Positions 1 through 8,802 of a stretch of DNA of 64,000 nucleotides are shown piece after piece; position 1 is the first letter of the stretch; the number at the start of each line of letters is the position of its first letter. Both the position numbers and the translations under genes were made by a program. The notes under the pieces are model-generated. The model saw nothing but the letters and a program-made list of their open reading frames with translations. It was not told the origin of the DNA and ran no database searches. Origin of the DNA: RYN-230 sp963720645 (GTDB lineage Bacteria > Actinomycetota > Actinomycetes > Streptosporangiales > Streptosporangiaceae); contig CAVRFX010000021.1 in the NCBI GenBank assembly GCA_963720645.1, forward strand, positions 62,001 through 126,000, given 5' to 3'.

Positions 1-309
1 GCCCAGCGGACCAGTCACACGCTAACCACCGCGCCAGAGCTGGCCCGCGCGCTTGACGAGGTGCGCGTGAGGGGGTGGGCGCTGGACGATCAGGAGAGCG
101 AGGACGGCCTGGCCTGCGTGGCGGCCCGCGTCCCACTGGTCTTCGGCCCGCTCACCCCGCCGGTCGCGATCAGCGTCACGGGGCTGCACGAGCCGCTCGT
201 CCGTTATGGCTGGCAGCGGGCAGGCCGCGAACTGCTTGACATTGTCAACTCTTTCGAGTTCGGCGCGCACGGCGGCGCCCACCACCCCCGGGCCCCCGAG
301 GCGCCTTGA
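1..309 (+). CDS. IclR-family transcriptional regulator, C-terminal part (cut by window start)
   Basis: The frame is open from the first base and stops at 309. The 102 visible residues read like the end of the IclR effector-binding domain: a helix ending ELARALDEVRVRGWALDD, then the conserved block EDGLACVAARVPLVFG and PPVAISVTGLHEP, then a closing amphipathic helix. In the family this domain binds a small ligand, often an aromatic or sugar-acid compound, and sets DNA binding by an N-terminal winged helix, which lies outside the window. The ligand and target genes cannot be told from this fragment. The next gene is convergent, so its targets are probably upstream of the window. Confidence 0.85.
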   Translation, partial: AQRTSHTLTTAPELARALDEVRVRGWALDDQESEDGLACVAARVPLVFGPLTPPVAISVTGLHEPLVRYGWQRAGRELLDIVNSFEFGAHGGAHHPRAPEAP

Positions 310-533
310 GCCTTCCGGCTGGCGGGCGGGTTGAGCCGCGCTGCCCGGGATCAGGCTGGCCGGGCTTTCTGGGTGGTGGCCGGCCAGGTTCTCCTGGCCG
401 TATCGGCCAGAGTCGGCGGCGGGCCGGCGGCCCTTGCGTCTGGTACCGGCGATATCACCGTCGCGGCCTGCGACCACTGCTTCGCCGGCACCGACGAAGC
501 GCTGGGGCGCTCCCCCAGCCGCCGGCCTGACGG

Positions 534-1394
534 CTAGGAGGCAGCCGGCCCACCATCGGCCTGCCAGACGGCCCGGACCGCAGCCGCTTCCGCGGCGGCC
601 TGTGCCCGGCCGGCCGTCGCCGCTGCTGCCCGGCGCGACAAGTCAAGCACGTTGCGCCCGATAGCGTGCCCAGCCGCGCGATCCGGCTGCACCAGCGCCA
701 CACGGGTTCCGGCCGCGCTGAGCTTGGCAGCCTGCCTGCGGGGGCTGGTCATGTGGCCGAGGCCCTTGGCCACCGGGGCCACGATAACCACCCGCTCGTA
801 TCCGGCCGCCAGGTCGGCGTTGGCTACCGAGCGCACACCGCCATCCACGAAACGACGGTCCCCGATGGTGACCGGCGGCCAGACCCCGGGCACCGCGCAG
901 CTGGCGCCAACCGCATCCACCAGGCCGGCGTCACCAGCGGAATCAAACACGACGAACTCGCCGGTCCGGGCGTCCACGGCGGTCACCCGGAAGGCCTGGG
1001 CAGGCCAGTCACTGGCGGGCAGCCGAGCCTCGATTACCTTGCGCCGCGCGGCCTCGGGCATGGTGCGCGCGGCCAGCGCCCAGCTGCCGATCCGCGCCCG
1101 CGCCCGCACCGGGTCCCGGCTGGTGCTCATGACCCACAGCAGCCTGCCGATGACGCCCCAGCCCATCCGGGCAGCAGGCTCGGGAACCGGCGGCGCGAGC
1201 TGGGCCTGGTACAGCACCTCAAGCTCTTGCCCGGAGGTCATGTCAGCGCCGACAACCGAGCCCGCCGATGTCCCGATGATCACGTCAGCTGCGGCCAGGT
1301 CGATGCCCAGTCCGGCCAGCCCGGCGATCACGCCGATCTCCCAGGCAACGCCGGTGACACCGCCGCCACCCAGAACAAGCGCGCGTCTGTCCAT
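534..1394 (-). CDS. Patatin-like phospholipase family protein
   Basis: A 286-residue protein with the complete patatin fold signature. The glycine-rich oxyanion loop GGGGVTG is at residues 9-15, the nucleophile elbow GTSAGS at 41-46 (Ser43), and the dyad Asp in VDGGVRS near residue 184. The family hydrolyses acyl esters of phospholipids or neutral lipids with a Ser-Asp dyad. No signal peptide is seen, so it is probably cytoplasmic or membrane-associated. Length fits small bacterial patatins. The ATG at 1394 lies only five residues before the first beta strand, which supports the start, although the ribosome site is weak. It is convergent with the IclR fragment. Confidence 0.9.
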   Translation of the reverse strand: MDRRALVLGGGGVTGVAWEIGVIAGLAGLGIDLAAADVIIGTSAGSVVGADMTSGQELEVLYQAQLAPPVPEPAARMGWGVIGRLLWVMSTSRDPVRARARIGSWALAARTMPEAARRKVIEARLPASDWPAQAFRVTAVDARTGEFVVFDSAGDAGLVDAVGASCAVPGVWPPVTIGDRRFVDGGVRSVANADLAAGYERVVIVAPVAKGLGHMTSPRRQAAKLSAAGTRVALVQPDRAAGHAIGRNVLDLSRRAAAATAGRAQAAAEAAAVRAVWQADGGPAAS

Positions 1395-1541
1395 GACTGT
1401 CTTCTATACCCATCCGGTGTACCGTCCTGGCCGAACCGGCCCGCGGTCTGCCGGGGCCATGGCGCGCCGCGGTCCTGGTGCCCGCCGGCGCAGCAGGCTC
1501 CGCATGGTGCTGGGCCATGCGCATTGTCACAGGCCGCCGGT

Positions 1542-1678
1542 CTAGCCAGACGTATCCCGGCCGTTTTTGTCACGCCACCAGGACGGAGTTATCAGGAAAG
1601 AGCCCGTTCGCGCCTTAACCGCGAAGTTCAAAACCGCGAAGAGCAGCAAACTATGACGATGATCAGCGCAATACTCAT
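1542..1678 (-). pseudogene. Small single-TM protein, probably frameshifted
   Basis: A perfect Shine-Dalgarno AGGAGGT (complement of 1685-1691) sits six bases before an ATG at 1678. The frame reads MSIALIIVIV and then stops after 16 codons at 1628. If one base is missing near 1648, the reading continues as LLLFAVLNFAVKARTG and on to a TAG at 1542-1544. That gives a coherent protein of about 45 residues, with one membrane helix followed by a basic tail. I do not recognise a family. Either this is a very short leader peptide of 16 residues, or a small membrane protein with a one-base deletion. Confidence 0.35.
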
Positions 1679-1787
1679 CTCGATACCTCCTGGCGCGTAT
1701 CAGCCATCATTCCCGAGGCTGCAGGACGCTCCCTGAGTGACGCTGCGCAGAACTTGCCTGAGACTGCCTTCGCTTGCCCCGCCGGCG

Positions 1788-4247
1788 TCATATGTAGTCT
1801 CGCTTTTGCAGGATTCGCAGGGAGACCCATCCGGGTATGACGGGCAGCCAGTAGGTGGCCAGCCGGTAGGTGAGAACTGCTGAGACTGCGGGCCCTGCGG
1901 GAAGGCCCACGCCGGTCAGGCCCGCAACCAGGGCGGCCTCGATAGCGCCGAGGCCTCCGGGGGTGGGGGAGGCGGCGGCGATGAGCGCGGCGCCGAGGTA
2001 GACGGCTCCGATCTCGGTGATTCCGGGTCCGCCGCCGAAGGCCTGTACCGAGGCTGCGAGGCCGGCGATGTAGGCCAGGGTGATCAGCGCGGAGCCGCCG
2101 GCCAGCAGGGTCAGCTTGACGGGGCTCGCCGCGACCGTGCGCAGGCTCGCCGCGGCGGACTGCACGCCTGGCAGCAGCCGGGTCGCGGCGAACCGCCTGC
2201 CTCGGCGGGTGGCCAGCACGATCCCGGTGAGCGCGGCCGCGAGGGCGAGGATCAGCAGCAGCTTGCTGGCCGGCGGCAGCTTGAACGCTTGTGCCATCCG
2301 GTGGCCCGCCAAGGTGAAGAAGATCACGAGCAGGATCAGGTGAGCGACGGCCCCCATCAGGGCGTTGACTCCGACCGCCGCGACGCCGGCCCCGGGTGAG
2401 ACCCCGGATTTCTGCAGGAACCGGGCGTTCAGTGCCATGCCGCCGACGTTGGCGGGGGAGACACGGTTGACGAAAGATGAGGCGGCCTGGGTCAGGGTGG
2501 CAGGCCAGAACGGTACCGGGCCGGGCACGGCGCCGATCAGCGCGGCCGCGCTGGCCACGTAGGTCAGGGCCGAGGCGGCGATGATGACGGGCAGCCAGGC
2601 CCAGTGCGCGGATTGCAGGGCCTGCCAGCTGCTGCTCACCTGCGCCAGCTGGGGCAGGATGAAGTAGAAGGCGCCGGCCGCGGCGGCGATGGCCAGCAGG
2701 GTACGGGGCCGGACCCGCTGGAGGCGGGCCAGCGGCTGCTCGTTCAGCCCGCTGGCCGCCGCGGCGGCGGATCTGGTCGCCGCGAGCAGGCCGTCGTCGT
2801 GGGCGACGGCGTGCCGGGTGGCGGCCGACAGGGCCAGCGGCTGCAGCAACGGCACCGCGGACGCCAGCCGCTGGCTGCCGATGACTGTGGCGGCGCTGGA
2901 CACGGCCCTGTCCGCGCCGGCCAGGGTGGCCAGCGACGCCAGCAGCTCGGCGAGGTCGAGGTCTTTTTGCCGCTGGGTGGCGGTCAGCCCGGAGAAGCTG
3001 AAGTCGGTCAGCCATGGCCGCATGTCACCGTCAACCATCACGTTGGCCGCTCGCAGTGACCGGTGGGCGATCCCGGCCCGGTGCAGCCTGTCCACTTCGG
3101 CCCACAGCCGCTGGAGGAGGTCGTCGCTGATCCGCCGCACCGGGAGCTGGCCGAGTGAGCTGCCGTCCACTCGTTCCATGACCAGCAGCGCGGTCCCGTC
3201 GCCGGCCTTGATCACCCGGTCGACGGCGGGGACGCGGACGCCGGCCCGCTCGGCCATCACGCCGATGAGAGCCTGGTGCTCGACCGCCCGGATGACCGAG
3301 GCGGCGGGCCAGGTGTCACCGACGTTGCGCAGCCGGGCGAACCGGTATGCCCGGTAGAGCAGGTCTGCGTCACGCTGATCCGAGCCGAGGGCCTTGATGA
3401 ACAGCTGCCGCCCGTCACTCGTGACCGCCACGAACGGCCGGGAGCCCTTCGCCTCGACATCCGCCGGCTCGGCGCGGGCTACTGGCAGGCCGGCGGACTG
3501 GAGCGCGGCTGCGATCCCGTCGGGTCCCATCCGCCGGTCGGGCACGCCGAATGCCACCAGCACGCCGGCGCCGACGGTCACCCCCACGGCCAGCGCCAGT
3601 ATCAGCTCGGCTGGCAGAACAGTGCCGGTGATCAGCCGGGTGACGGCCGCCGCACCCAGCGTTATCCAGGCCGCCCGGCGCCAGGGACGGCTCAGCCACG
3701 GAGCTGCGGCCACGCTCACCGCTGCCGCCGCGGCGAGCATGGGCGGTCCGGGGAACGCCGCGCTGGCCAGCAACGAGCTGTGCCCGGCAGCGGCCGTTAC
3801 CGCAGGTGGGTGCTGGTCGCCGGCCAGGTACAAGATGCCCGCAAGCGCGCCGGCGGCTGCGGCAGCGCCGGCTATCAGGCCGCCCAGCAGGCGGAACCGG
3901 CGGTGCCGCAGGACCGCGGCGACAACCCCGGCGGCCGCGACGACGAAGGCCACCTGCAGCACGGCAGAGAGCAGGTGCCCGGCCGGGTCAGCGCCGGGCC
4001 AGGCCACGGCAGGAGCGCCGGGACGGAGCAGCCGGCCAGGGGTCACCGCGACTGCTGCGAGCGTCCCGGCCAGCACCAGGCCGCTGATGATGAGGCGGAT
4101 AACGTCGCCCGGATGACGGTAACGAGAGGACGGCAGCAACCGCCGTACATCCTTCGTGCTCGGTGCCGCAGCGCCGATCCGCGGCTCATCGGGGGCCGTC
4201 AGCTCGTCCCCCCGGCGGGTCGCATCGGCCGGACGGTTGCGGCTCAT
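1788..4247 (-). CDS. Flippase-like (LPG-synthase TM domain) membrane protein fused to a kinase-like domain
   Basis: An 819-residue membrane protein. Residues about 45-240 hold several hydrophobic helices. Residues about 245-510 look like a RIO/APH-type kinase domain: LFIKAL gives the ATP lysine near 285, and AHRSLRAANVMV sits at the catalytic loop near 394-405, followed by LTDFSF. Residues about 520-815 form the UPF0104/LPG-synthase transmembrane domain (AglD/MprF-type), seen in FVNRVSPANVGGMALNARFL and SPTPGGLGAIEAAL. The catalytic-loop Asp is replaced by Ser (HRS, not HRD), which suggests a pseudokinase. The lysyl-transfer domain of MprF is absent. The start at 4247 is chosen because it overlaps the PAP2 stop as ATGA; an ATG at 4259 is the alternative. 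It is the last gene of a three-gene operon. Lipid-linked substrate transport is inference. Confidence 0.82.
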   Translation of the reverse strand: MSRNRPADATRRGDELTAPDEPRIGAAAPSTKDVRRLLPSSRYRHPGDVIRLIISGLVLAGTLAAVAVTPGRLLRPGAPAVAWPGADPAGHLLSAVLQVAFVVAAAGVVAAVLRHRRFRLLGGLIAGAAAAAGALAGILYLAGDQHPPAVTAAAGHSSLLASAAFPGPPMLAAAAAVSVAAAPWLSRPWRRAAWITLGAAAVTRLITGTVLPAELILALAVGVTVGAGVLVAFGVPDRRMGPDGIAAALQSAGLPVARAEPADVEAKGSRPFVAVTSDGRQLFIKALGSDQRDADLLYRAYRFARLRNVGDTWPAASVIRAVEHQALIGVMAERAGVRVPAVDRVIKAGDGTALLVMERVDGSSLGQLPVRRISDDLLQRLWAEVDRLHRAGIAHRSLRAANVMVDGDMRPWLTDFSFSGLTATQRQKDLDLAELLASLATLAGADRAVSSAATVIGSQRLASAVPLLQPLALSAATRHAVAHDDGLLAATRSAAAAASGLNEQPLARLQRVRPRTLLAIAAAAGAFYFILPQLAQVSSSWQALQSAHWAWLPVIIAASALTYVASAAALIGAVPGPVPFWPATLTQAASSFVNRVSPANVGGMALNARFLQKSGVSPGAGVAAVGVNALMGAVAHLILLVIFFTLAGHRMAQAFKLPPASKLLLILALAAALTGIVLATRRGRRFAATRLLPGVQSAAASLRTVAASPVKLTLLAGGSALITLAYIAGLAASVQAFGGGPGITEIGAVYLGAALIAAASPTPGGLGAIEAALVAGLTGVGLPAGPAVSAVLTYRLATYWLPVIPGWVSLRILQKRDYI

Positions 4248-5005
4248 ATCCGTCCCCATCCCTTCTCGGCGGGGTCTGGCTGGGCGACAGCAGCCAGGCG
4301 CTGTGTCCCACGAGGCCGCTGGCCACGCAGCTTCTGCTGCCGCTGCTGGAGCAGGCCGGTTACCAGCGCGGTCAGCAGGGCGCAGGATGTGCCGAGCAAG
4401 ATCCCGGCGGTGGCGTCGGACAGCCAGTGGGCGCCCAGGTAGGCGCGGGAGAGTCCCATCAGGATCGAGAACGCCACCGCGGCCGCGCCCCACAGGGTGC
4501 GCCGCCTGCCCGGGGGAACCAGGGCGATGACCGCCGCGACCGCAGTGACCGACGCGGCGACGGCATGCCCTGACGGGAACGACGCGCCGCTCGTGGCGAC
4601 CAGTGACCCCGGCGGCCTGGCCCGGTCGTAGATCCCCTTCAGCGGGCCGATCAGCACCTCCGATATCACCACGGCGGCGGTGAAGGCGGCCAGATGCCAC
4701 CACCGGCGCCGCAGGGCAAGGAACGCGGCCACGGCGATCCGCACCGGCAGCGTGACGTACACAAGCCCGAGGACGTTGAAGATCTTCGCGATCACCGTGA
4801 GCGCCGGCGTCCGTCCGGAGATCATCAGCCGCAGCCACGCATCATCCAGCTGCTGGATGCCGGCCAGCGTGCCGTGCTGGGCGACCAGAGCGAACACCAC
4901 TGCCGTCAGGGTCACCACCCCCGCGGTGAGGAGGGCGGCCCTGCGGGGGCTGGCCAGCAGCGCGTGCTCCTGGAGGGCTGTGGCTGGCCGGGTCATCCCG
5001 CGCAT
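4244..5005 (-). CDS. PAP2-family membrane phosphatase
   Basis: A membrane protein of about 253 residues with all three PAP2 active-site blocks: KGIYDRARPPG, FPSGHAVAAS and SRAYLGAHWLSD. The family dephosphorylates lipid phosphates such as phosphatidic acid or undecaprenyl pyrophosphate by a phosphohistidine intermediate on the outer membrane face. Five to six membrane helices can be seen. The ATG at 5005 has GAGGTG six bases upstream; an ATG at 4996 overlaps the preceding stop as ATGA and is also possible. It lies between two membrane proteins that both carry kinase-like domains, so the three are probably made together and act on one lipid or lipid-linked substrate. Confidence 0.92.
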   Translation of the reverse strand: MRGMTRPATALQEHALLASPRRAALLTAGVVTLTAVVFALVAQHGTLAGIQQLDDAWLRLMISGRTPALTVIAKIFNVLGLVYVTLPVRIAVAAFLALRRRWWHLAAFTAAVVISEVLIGPLKGIYDRARPPGSLVATSGASFPSGHAVAASVTAVAAVIALVPPGRRRTLWGAAAVAFSILMGLSRAYLGAHWLSDATAGILLGTSCALLTALVTGLLQQRQQKLRGQRPRGTQRLAAVAQPDPAEKGWGRI

Positions 5006-7191
5006 GGGGCACCTCGCCCGCACAAGGCAAGGCCTGCGGTGCGCCGCACATAGCCGACCAGGTCAGACCGGGGCACAAACGCTAGCGCGCTGTCGACTGC
5101 GGCGGCCAGGACCGGGGACGCACCTCGCGCGAAGCGGAACTGGTAAGTCGCGCAGCCGCCGGGGAAGGTGTAGTAGCGAACATCGGAGTATTGCGGGACC
5201 AGGGTCGCCGGGCGCTCGAACAGGCGGGTGCCTGGCTGGCCGGAGCGAATCTGCCGGGCTCCCGAGGTGTCGCAGGCGGCGGTCAGGGTGATCGTCACCG
5301 CTGTCGGGCCGGCTTGGTCGGAGTCCAGCCAGAAGGTGACCTTCCGGCTGTCGATCTCGGCGTTGGCCGCCGTCCAGCCGGACGGGAGAACCCCGATGCA
5401 GGGCAGGAAGGCTGCCGAGGGAACCGCCTGGGCGGCCAGGATCATCGCATGGCCGGTGCCGCAGCCGGGCACGTGCGTACTCGGGTTGCTCGTCGGCAGC
5501 AGCAAGCCGACGCCGAAGATGGTCGGCACGGCGAAGATGGCGAGCATTCCCGCGGCCAGGATCACCCGCCGGGCGCTCCAGCGCTGCAGCGCGATCGGCC
5601 GCCGCTGCGGGGCGAGCTTGCGGAACTCGGCGAGCAGGTCGCGGGGATCGCGTTTCATGAAGGCGCGCAGCTGCGTCGGGCTGGCTACCCCGCGGGTGGC
5701 GGCGAACGCCTCGGCGAGCTCGGCCTCGGTGAAGTAACGCAGCGCATGCTCGTAGACGCGGCCGGGGCTGGTGCGGACCGCGAGGACCAGCATCATGTTG
5801 CCCAGGTCGACCGCCTGGCGCCATGGCGACGGGCGCACCTGGACGAACATCACGTCGATCAGCAGTAGTTGCCCGCCGCGGACCATCAGGTTGCCGGGCT
5901 TGATGTCGCGATGAGCGATCCCGGCGTCCCAGAGTCTGCGGATCAGGCGCAGCCCCTGGTCGATCAGCTGGTCATCGACGTCGGCGTCGCCGATCTCCAC
6001 CGCGCCGTCGAAGTACTCGGTGGCCACCAGGTACTCCCGCTCGGGGGTGATCTCCACAATGCCGTAAGGCCTGGCCACGCGAATCCCGACATCCTGCAGG
6101 AGGCGCAGGGCGTAGTCCTCGTACTCGGCCAGGCGCCGCACCGTCTGGAAGGGGTGCTCGTCCTCCAGGGAACCGTAAAGGATGGTCCGCCACAGCTTGT
6201 ACCAGCGGTCGGCGCGAACGTGTCCCTTGGTGTACAGCTTGGCGAACAGGTACTCCTCCGGGTGGCCGTCAACCCGCAGCCGCAGTGGCGTGGAGCCGGC
6301 TGAGGACTCCAGCCCGACCGGCATGATCTCGGTCACGGCGACACCGAGCTGGTCACGGACGCCCTGCCGGATTGCCTCACCGCGGCGGCCGGTCACATCT
6401 ACGTGCGCGGTGTTGCCGCGCCGGTAGGTGACCGGGAACACCTCGTTCGGTGTGAAAAAACGGAACGCGGTGACCGGGATCGCGACACCGAGCACCGCAC
6501 CCAGGAGCACATCGTCTACGTGATCCACAGCCAGGTACAGGTAGGCCAGGCAGAACAGGGTCACGATGACCGCGATGGCTGCCTTCGCATAAGAGCGGGG
6601 CCGCCCAGGCACGACCAGGCAGTAGGTGACGCCCATGAGGAACAGCGTGAGGATCCCCACCGCGAGCGCTGGCGCCGAGTATCCCGCCCAGCCCGCGATG
6701 ATCGGCACGCCGTACGGGCGGGGCCGTTGCAGCCCATCGGTGATCAACTGCATGGCAAGCTCGAGGAAGAACAGGCTGCACACGAACACCAGCAGGTGAC
6801 GCCAGCGCCGGAAGACCATCGTCAAAACGACCGCCGACACCCCCACCACCGTCGCCCGCCAGCCAGAGCCGGCCGCCACTATCCCGTTGGCGACGTCGGT
6901 CAGCCACGGCGTCCGCGCCCGCGCGAAAAACCGGAGCACCGTGGCGTTGGCCTGATCATCGAGCCGGAGCGACGGCGCGCGCAGCGAGACCACGATCGCG
7001 CCGGCCAGCACGACAACCACGGCGACCAGCCAGGCCCGGGTGCTGACTGAGACCGGGTGCGGCAGCGGCGGCGGGACGCCGGTCGGGCGGCGCCGGCGCG
7101 CCGCAGGCTGCACGGCGCCGCCCGGCGCAAGGCCGTCCATGCCGTCCCGGGAGGTCACCGCCTCGGCGTTCTCGCTCACTGCGCCGCGCAT
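4993..7191 (-). CDS. PAP2-like membrane domain fused to a RIO/APH-like kinase domain
   Basis: About 732 residues. Residues about 50-245 form a PAP2-like six-helix region. QRPRPYG and DHVDDVLLGAVLG match PAP2 blocks 1 and 3, but the PSGH block is replaced by WAGYSAPALAV, so phosphatase activity is doubtful. Residues about 265-515 form a kinase-like domain with an intact catalytic loop HRDIKPGNLMV near 427-437 and LLIDVMFV as the metal-binding Asp. A membrane helix (AAGMLAIFAVPTIFGVGLLL) follows, then a Cys-containing tail of about 150 residues that is probably outside. The start at 7191 is chosen as the first ATG before the conserved part; 7140 is possible. It overlaps the next gene by a few bases and heads the operon. 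Confidence 0.78.
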   Translation of the reverse strand: MRGAVSENAEAVTSRDGMDGLAPGGAVQPAARRRRPTGVPPPLPHPVSVSTRAWLVAVVVVLAGAIVVSLRAPSLRLDDQANATVLRFFARARTPWLTDVANGIVAAGSGWRATVVGVSAVVLTMVFRRWRHLLVFVCSLFFLELAMQLITDGLQRPRPYGVPIIAGWAGYSAPALAVGILTLFLMGVTYCLVVPGRPRSYAKAAIAVIVTLFCLAYLYLAVDHVDDVLLGAVLGVAIPVTAFRFFTPNEVFPVTYRRGNTAHVDVTGRRGEAIRQGVRDQLGVAVTEIMPVGLESSAGSTPLRLRVDGHPEEYLFAKLYTKGHVRADRWYKLWRTILYGSLEDEHPFQTVRRLAEYEDYALRLLQDVGIRVARPYGIVEITPEREYLVATEYFDGAVEIGDADVDDQLIDQGLRLIRRLWDAGIAHRDIKPGNLMVRGGQLLLIDVMFVQVRPSPWRQAVDLGNMMLVLAVRTSPGRVYEHALRYFTEAELAEAFAATRGVASPTQLRAFMKRDPRDLLAEFRKLAPQRRPIALQRWSARRVILAAGMLAIFAVPTIFGVGLLLPTSNPSTHVPGCGTGHAMILAAQAVPSAAFLPCIGVLPSGWTAANAEIDSRKVTFWLDSDQAGPTAVTITLTAACDTSGARQIRSGQPGTRLFERPATLVPQYSDVRYYTFPGGCATYQFRFARGASPVLAAAVDSALAFVPRSDLVGYVRRTAGLALCGRGAPCAG

Positions 7192-7740
7192 CCCATCGAT
7201 TCCAGCCCCCGCGCGCGCGGCCCTTCGGCCGGAGGGAGCCAGTGCGGAAGCACGCGGTGAGTTCGCCAGCGATCCGCCCCCGTCTCCGCGGACCTGCCGG
7301 GCTGGCCGCGGCACCGCAGGATGGCTCGTGCGCAGGAGACAGAAAGCGGGAACCACTGACGGAAAGGTGCTGCCATATTTTCCCTCAGTTAACTGAGCGC
7401 GAGGCGCCACCGAGGTCCGGAGCAGCCAGAATATTAATCTCGTCTACACGTGGATAAACGAGCGCGACTTCCTTTTTTGAAGCTACGCGCGATCCGCCCG
7501 CGAAACAAGGGAGCCCGAGGCGGCGCGGCGGGCCGCGAGCACGCGCCATCCGGCGAGCTCACCCCGGAACACCAACGCCACCTGGAAGCGCTTCACCCAG
7601 CCGTCGGTGCCGCCCGCGTTGGTGATGCCACCAACCTCGTGGCCGTGGCCGGGCAGCCCGGTTACGAATCGGGCCCAGGGCGCCTGGGCCGCAGAACAGG
7701 TCAACCTGCTTATCCCAGAATAGGATTACCCCAGCGCCGA

Positions 7741-7760
7741 TGCTAACCAATGCGTTAGCA
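7741..7760. repeat. Palindrome, 7-bp arms, possible operator
   Basis: TGCTAAC, six bases, then GTTAGCA: a perfect inverted repeat in AT-richer non-coding sequence. Its form suits a dimeric regulator site, but no gene start is close enough to assign it. Confidence 0.4.
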
Positions 7761-8239
7761 AGATATAGCCGCGCTGAGCATTCCACAGGTGGTCAGGGTT
7801 GGTGGCTGCGTGTCATCGGCACGGAGGCCGATAGTCACTTGACCATTCGCCTATTGCAGGATTACGTTCTCTTTGCTATTTGCCGAGTGGGCAACCTCAG
7901 CGGGAGTCTCAAGATCTTCGTCGTGCGCACCGGCCTCCGCGTCTGGCTCCGCCGGCAGCAGGACTGAGGCGGCCGGGCGAAGCAGCCGTCCCATCACGGC
8001 GCCGGGACGGGACGCGCCGCCTCAGCCTGGGCGGACCAGGCCGGCTTGGGAGGGCCGGGCGGGCTGGCCGGCGAATCGGGGCGTGCTGTCGGGGCGGTGA
8101 GGGCGGACATCAGGGTGTTTCCCTTCAAGGTCGATGACGGGTCCGCCAGGCAGCCTTCCTACGTGGCTGAACGAGGCAGATCCAGCCTCGCCACCCCCGC
8201 GGCGGGCGTCGTCAGGCTGCGGGACACTCTTCGCTGCGC

Positions 8240-8275
8240 GGCCTGGCGCAGGGGAGCGGCCTGGCGCAGGGGAAA
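8240..8275. repeat. 18-bp tandem duplication
   Basis: Two copies of GGCCTGGCGCAGGGGA plus two variable bases stand head to tail in the non-coding stretch. It is probably a replication-slippage product; no function is visible. Confidence 0.6.
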
Positions 8276-8802
8276 GGCCCTTGGATACGCCCGGCGCGGC
8301 AGCCCGGGCCGCCATCAGCTGGTCCCGAGGACCACCACCACGAGCATGCGGGGGCCACCGACGAGCCACCGTCCCCGGCCGGTGTCCGTTCGGGGTGCAG
8401 CCCTGGCCGGCCGATGTCAGCTCCGCGCGGTAGACGTGACTGGCCTGGTGGCTGACGAGAGCCCTGGGGATGGGCGCCAGCGCTGCGGCTCCGGCCTCAT
8501 CGCAGGGGTCCGCGCCGGTCGCGGCCATGTAGCCCTGCCCGGGGTACGCACCGCAGAAGACTCCTGCTTGTACATCCGCCGGGGTGGCCGGCGTCGAATA
8601 CTGAGGTAGCCCCCGGCCTGGGGTGTCCTGTATCGGGGGCAGCGGCGCCCCGGGCCGGGCTCCCGCGCGGCGCCGAGGAGGCCTCGGCGCCGTGCCCACG
8701 CAACTCACAGATGGCCCGGCCCGCCTGGGCTTCCCCTCGTAATGTGCATGTGCGCGAAATCATGGTGACCGGCGCGGCCGCCGCTGCTGAGCCGAGGGGA
8801 GC

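Larger units (their letters stand above)
7192..8802. other. Long stretch without a convincing gene
   Basis: About 1.6 kb. Open frames occur on both strands, the longest on the minus strand from 8708 to 8022 and on the plus strand from 8046 to 8609. Their translations are Arg/Pro/Gly-rich, have no recognisable domain and no good ribosome site, and look like GC-driven chance frames. The first part (7350-7460) is less GC-rich, with runs such as CCATATTTTCC, and probably holds the promoter of the minus-strand membrane operon. A 7-bp-arm palindrome at 7741-7760 and an 18-bp tandem duplication at 8240-8275 lie inside. Gene remnants cannot be excluded. Confidence 0.5.

Noticed and set aside
22..477. 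Minus-strand open frame of 151 codons
   Set aside because: It is antisense to the IclR C-terminal domain, which has clear family wording; the minus frame has none.
4248..4838. N-terminal extension of the flippase/kinase fusion to 4838
   Set aside because: It overlaps the PAP2 gene in another frame and reads as Arg/Gly/Pro-rich noise; the coupled ATG at 4247 explains the gene.
8022..8708. Open frames on both strands between the membrane operon and the VOC gene
   Set aside because: No domain, no ribosome site, Pro/Arg/Gly-rich translation, and both strands equally open.
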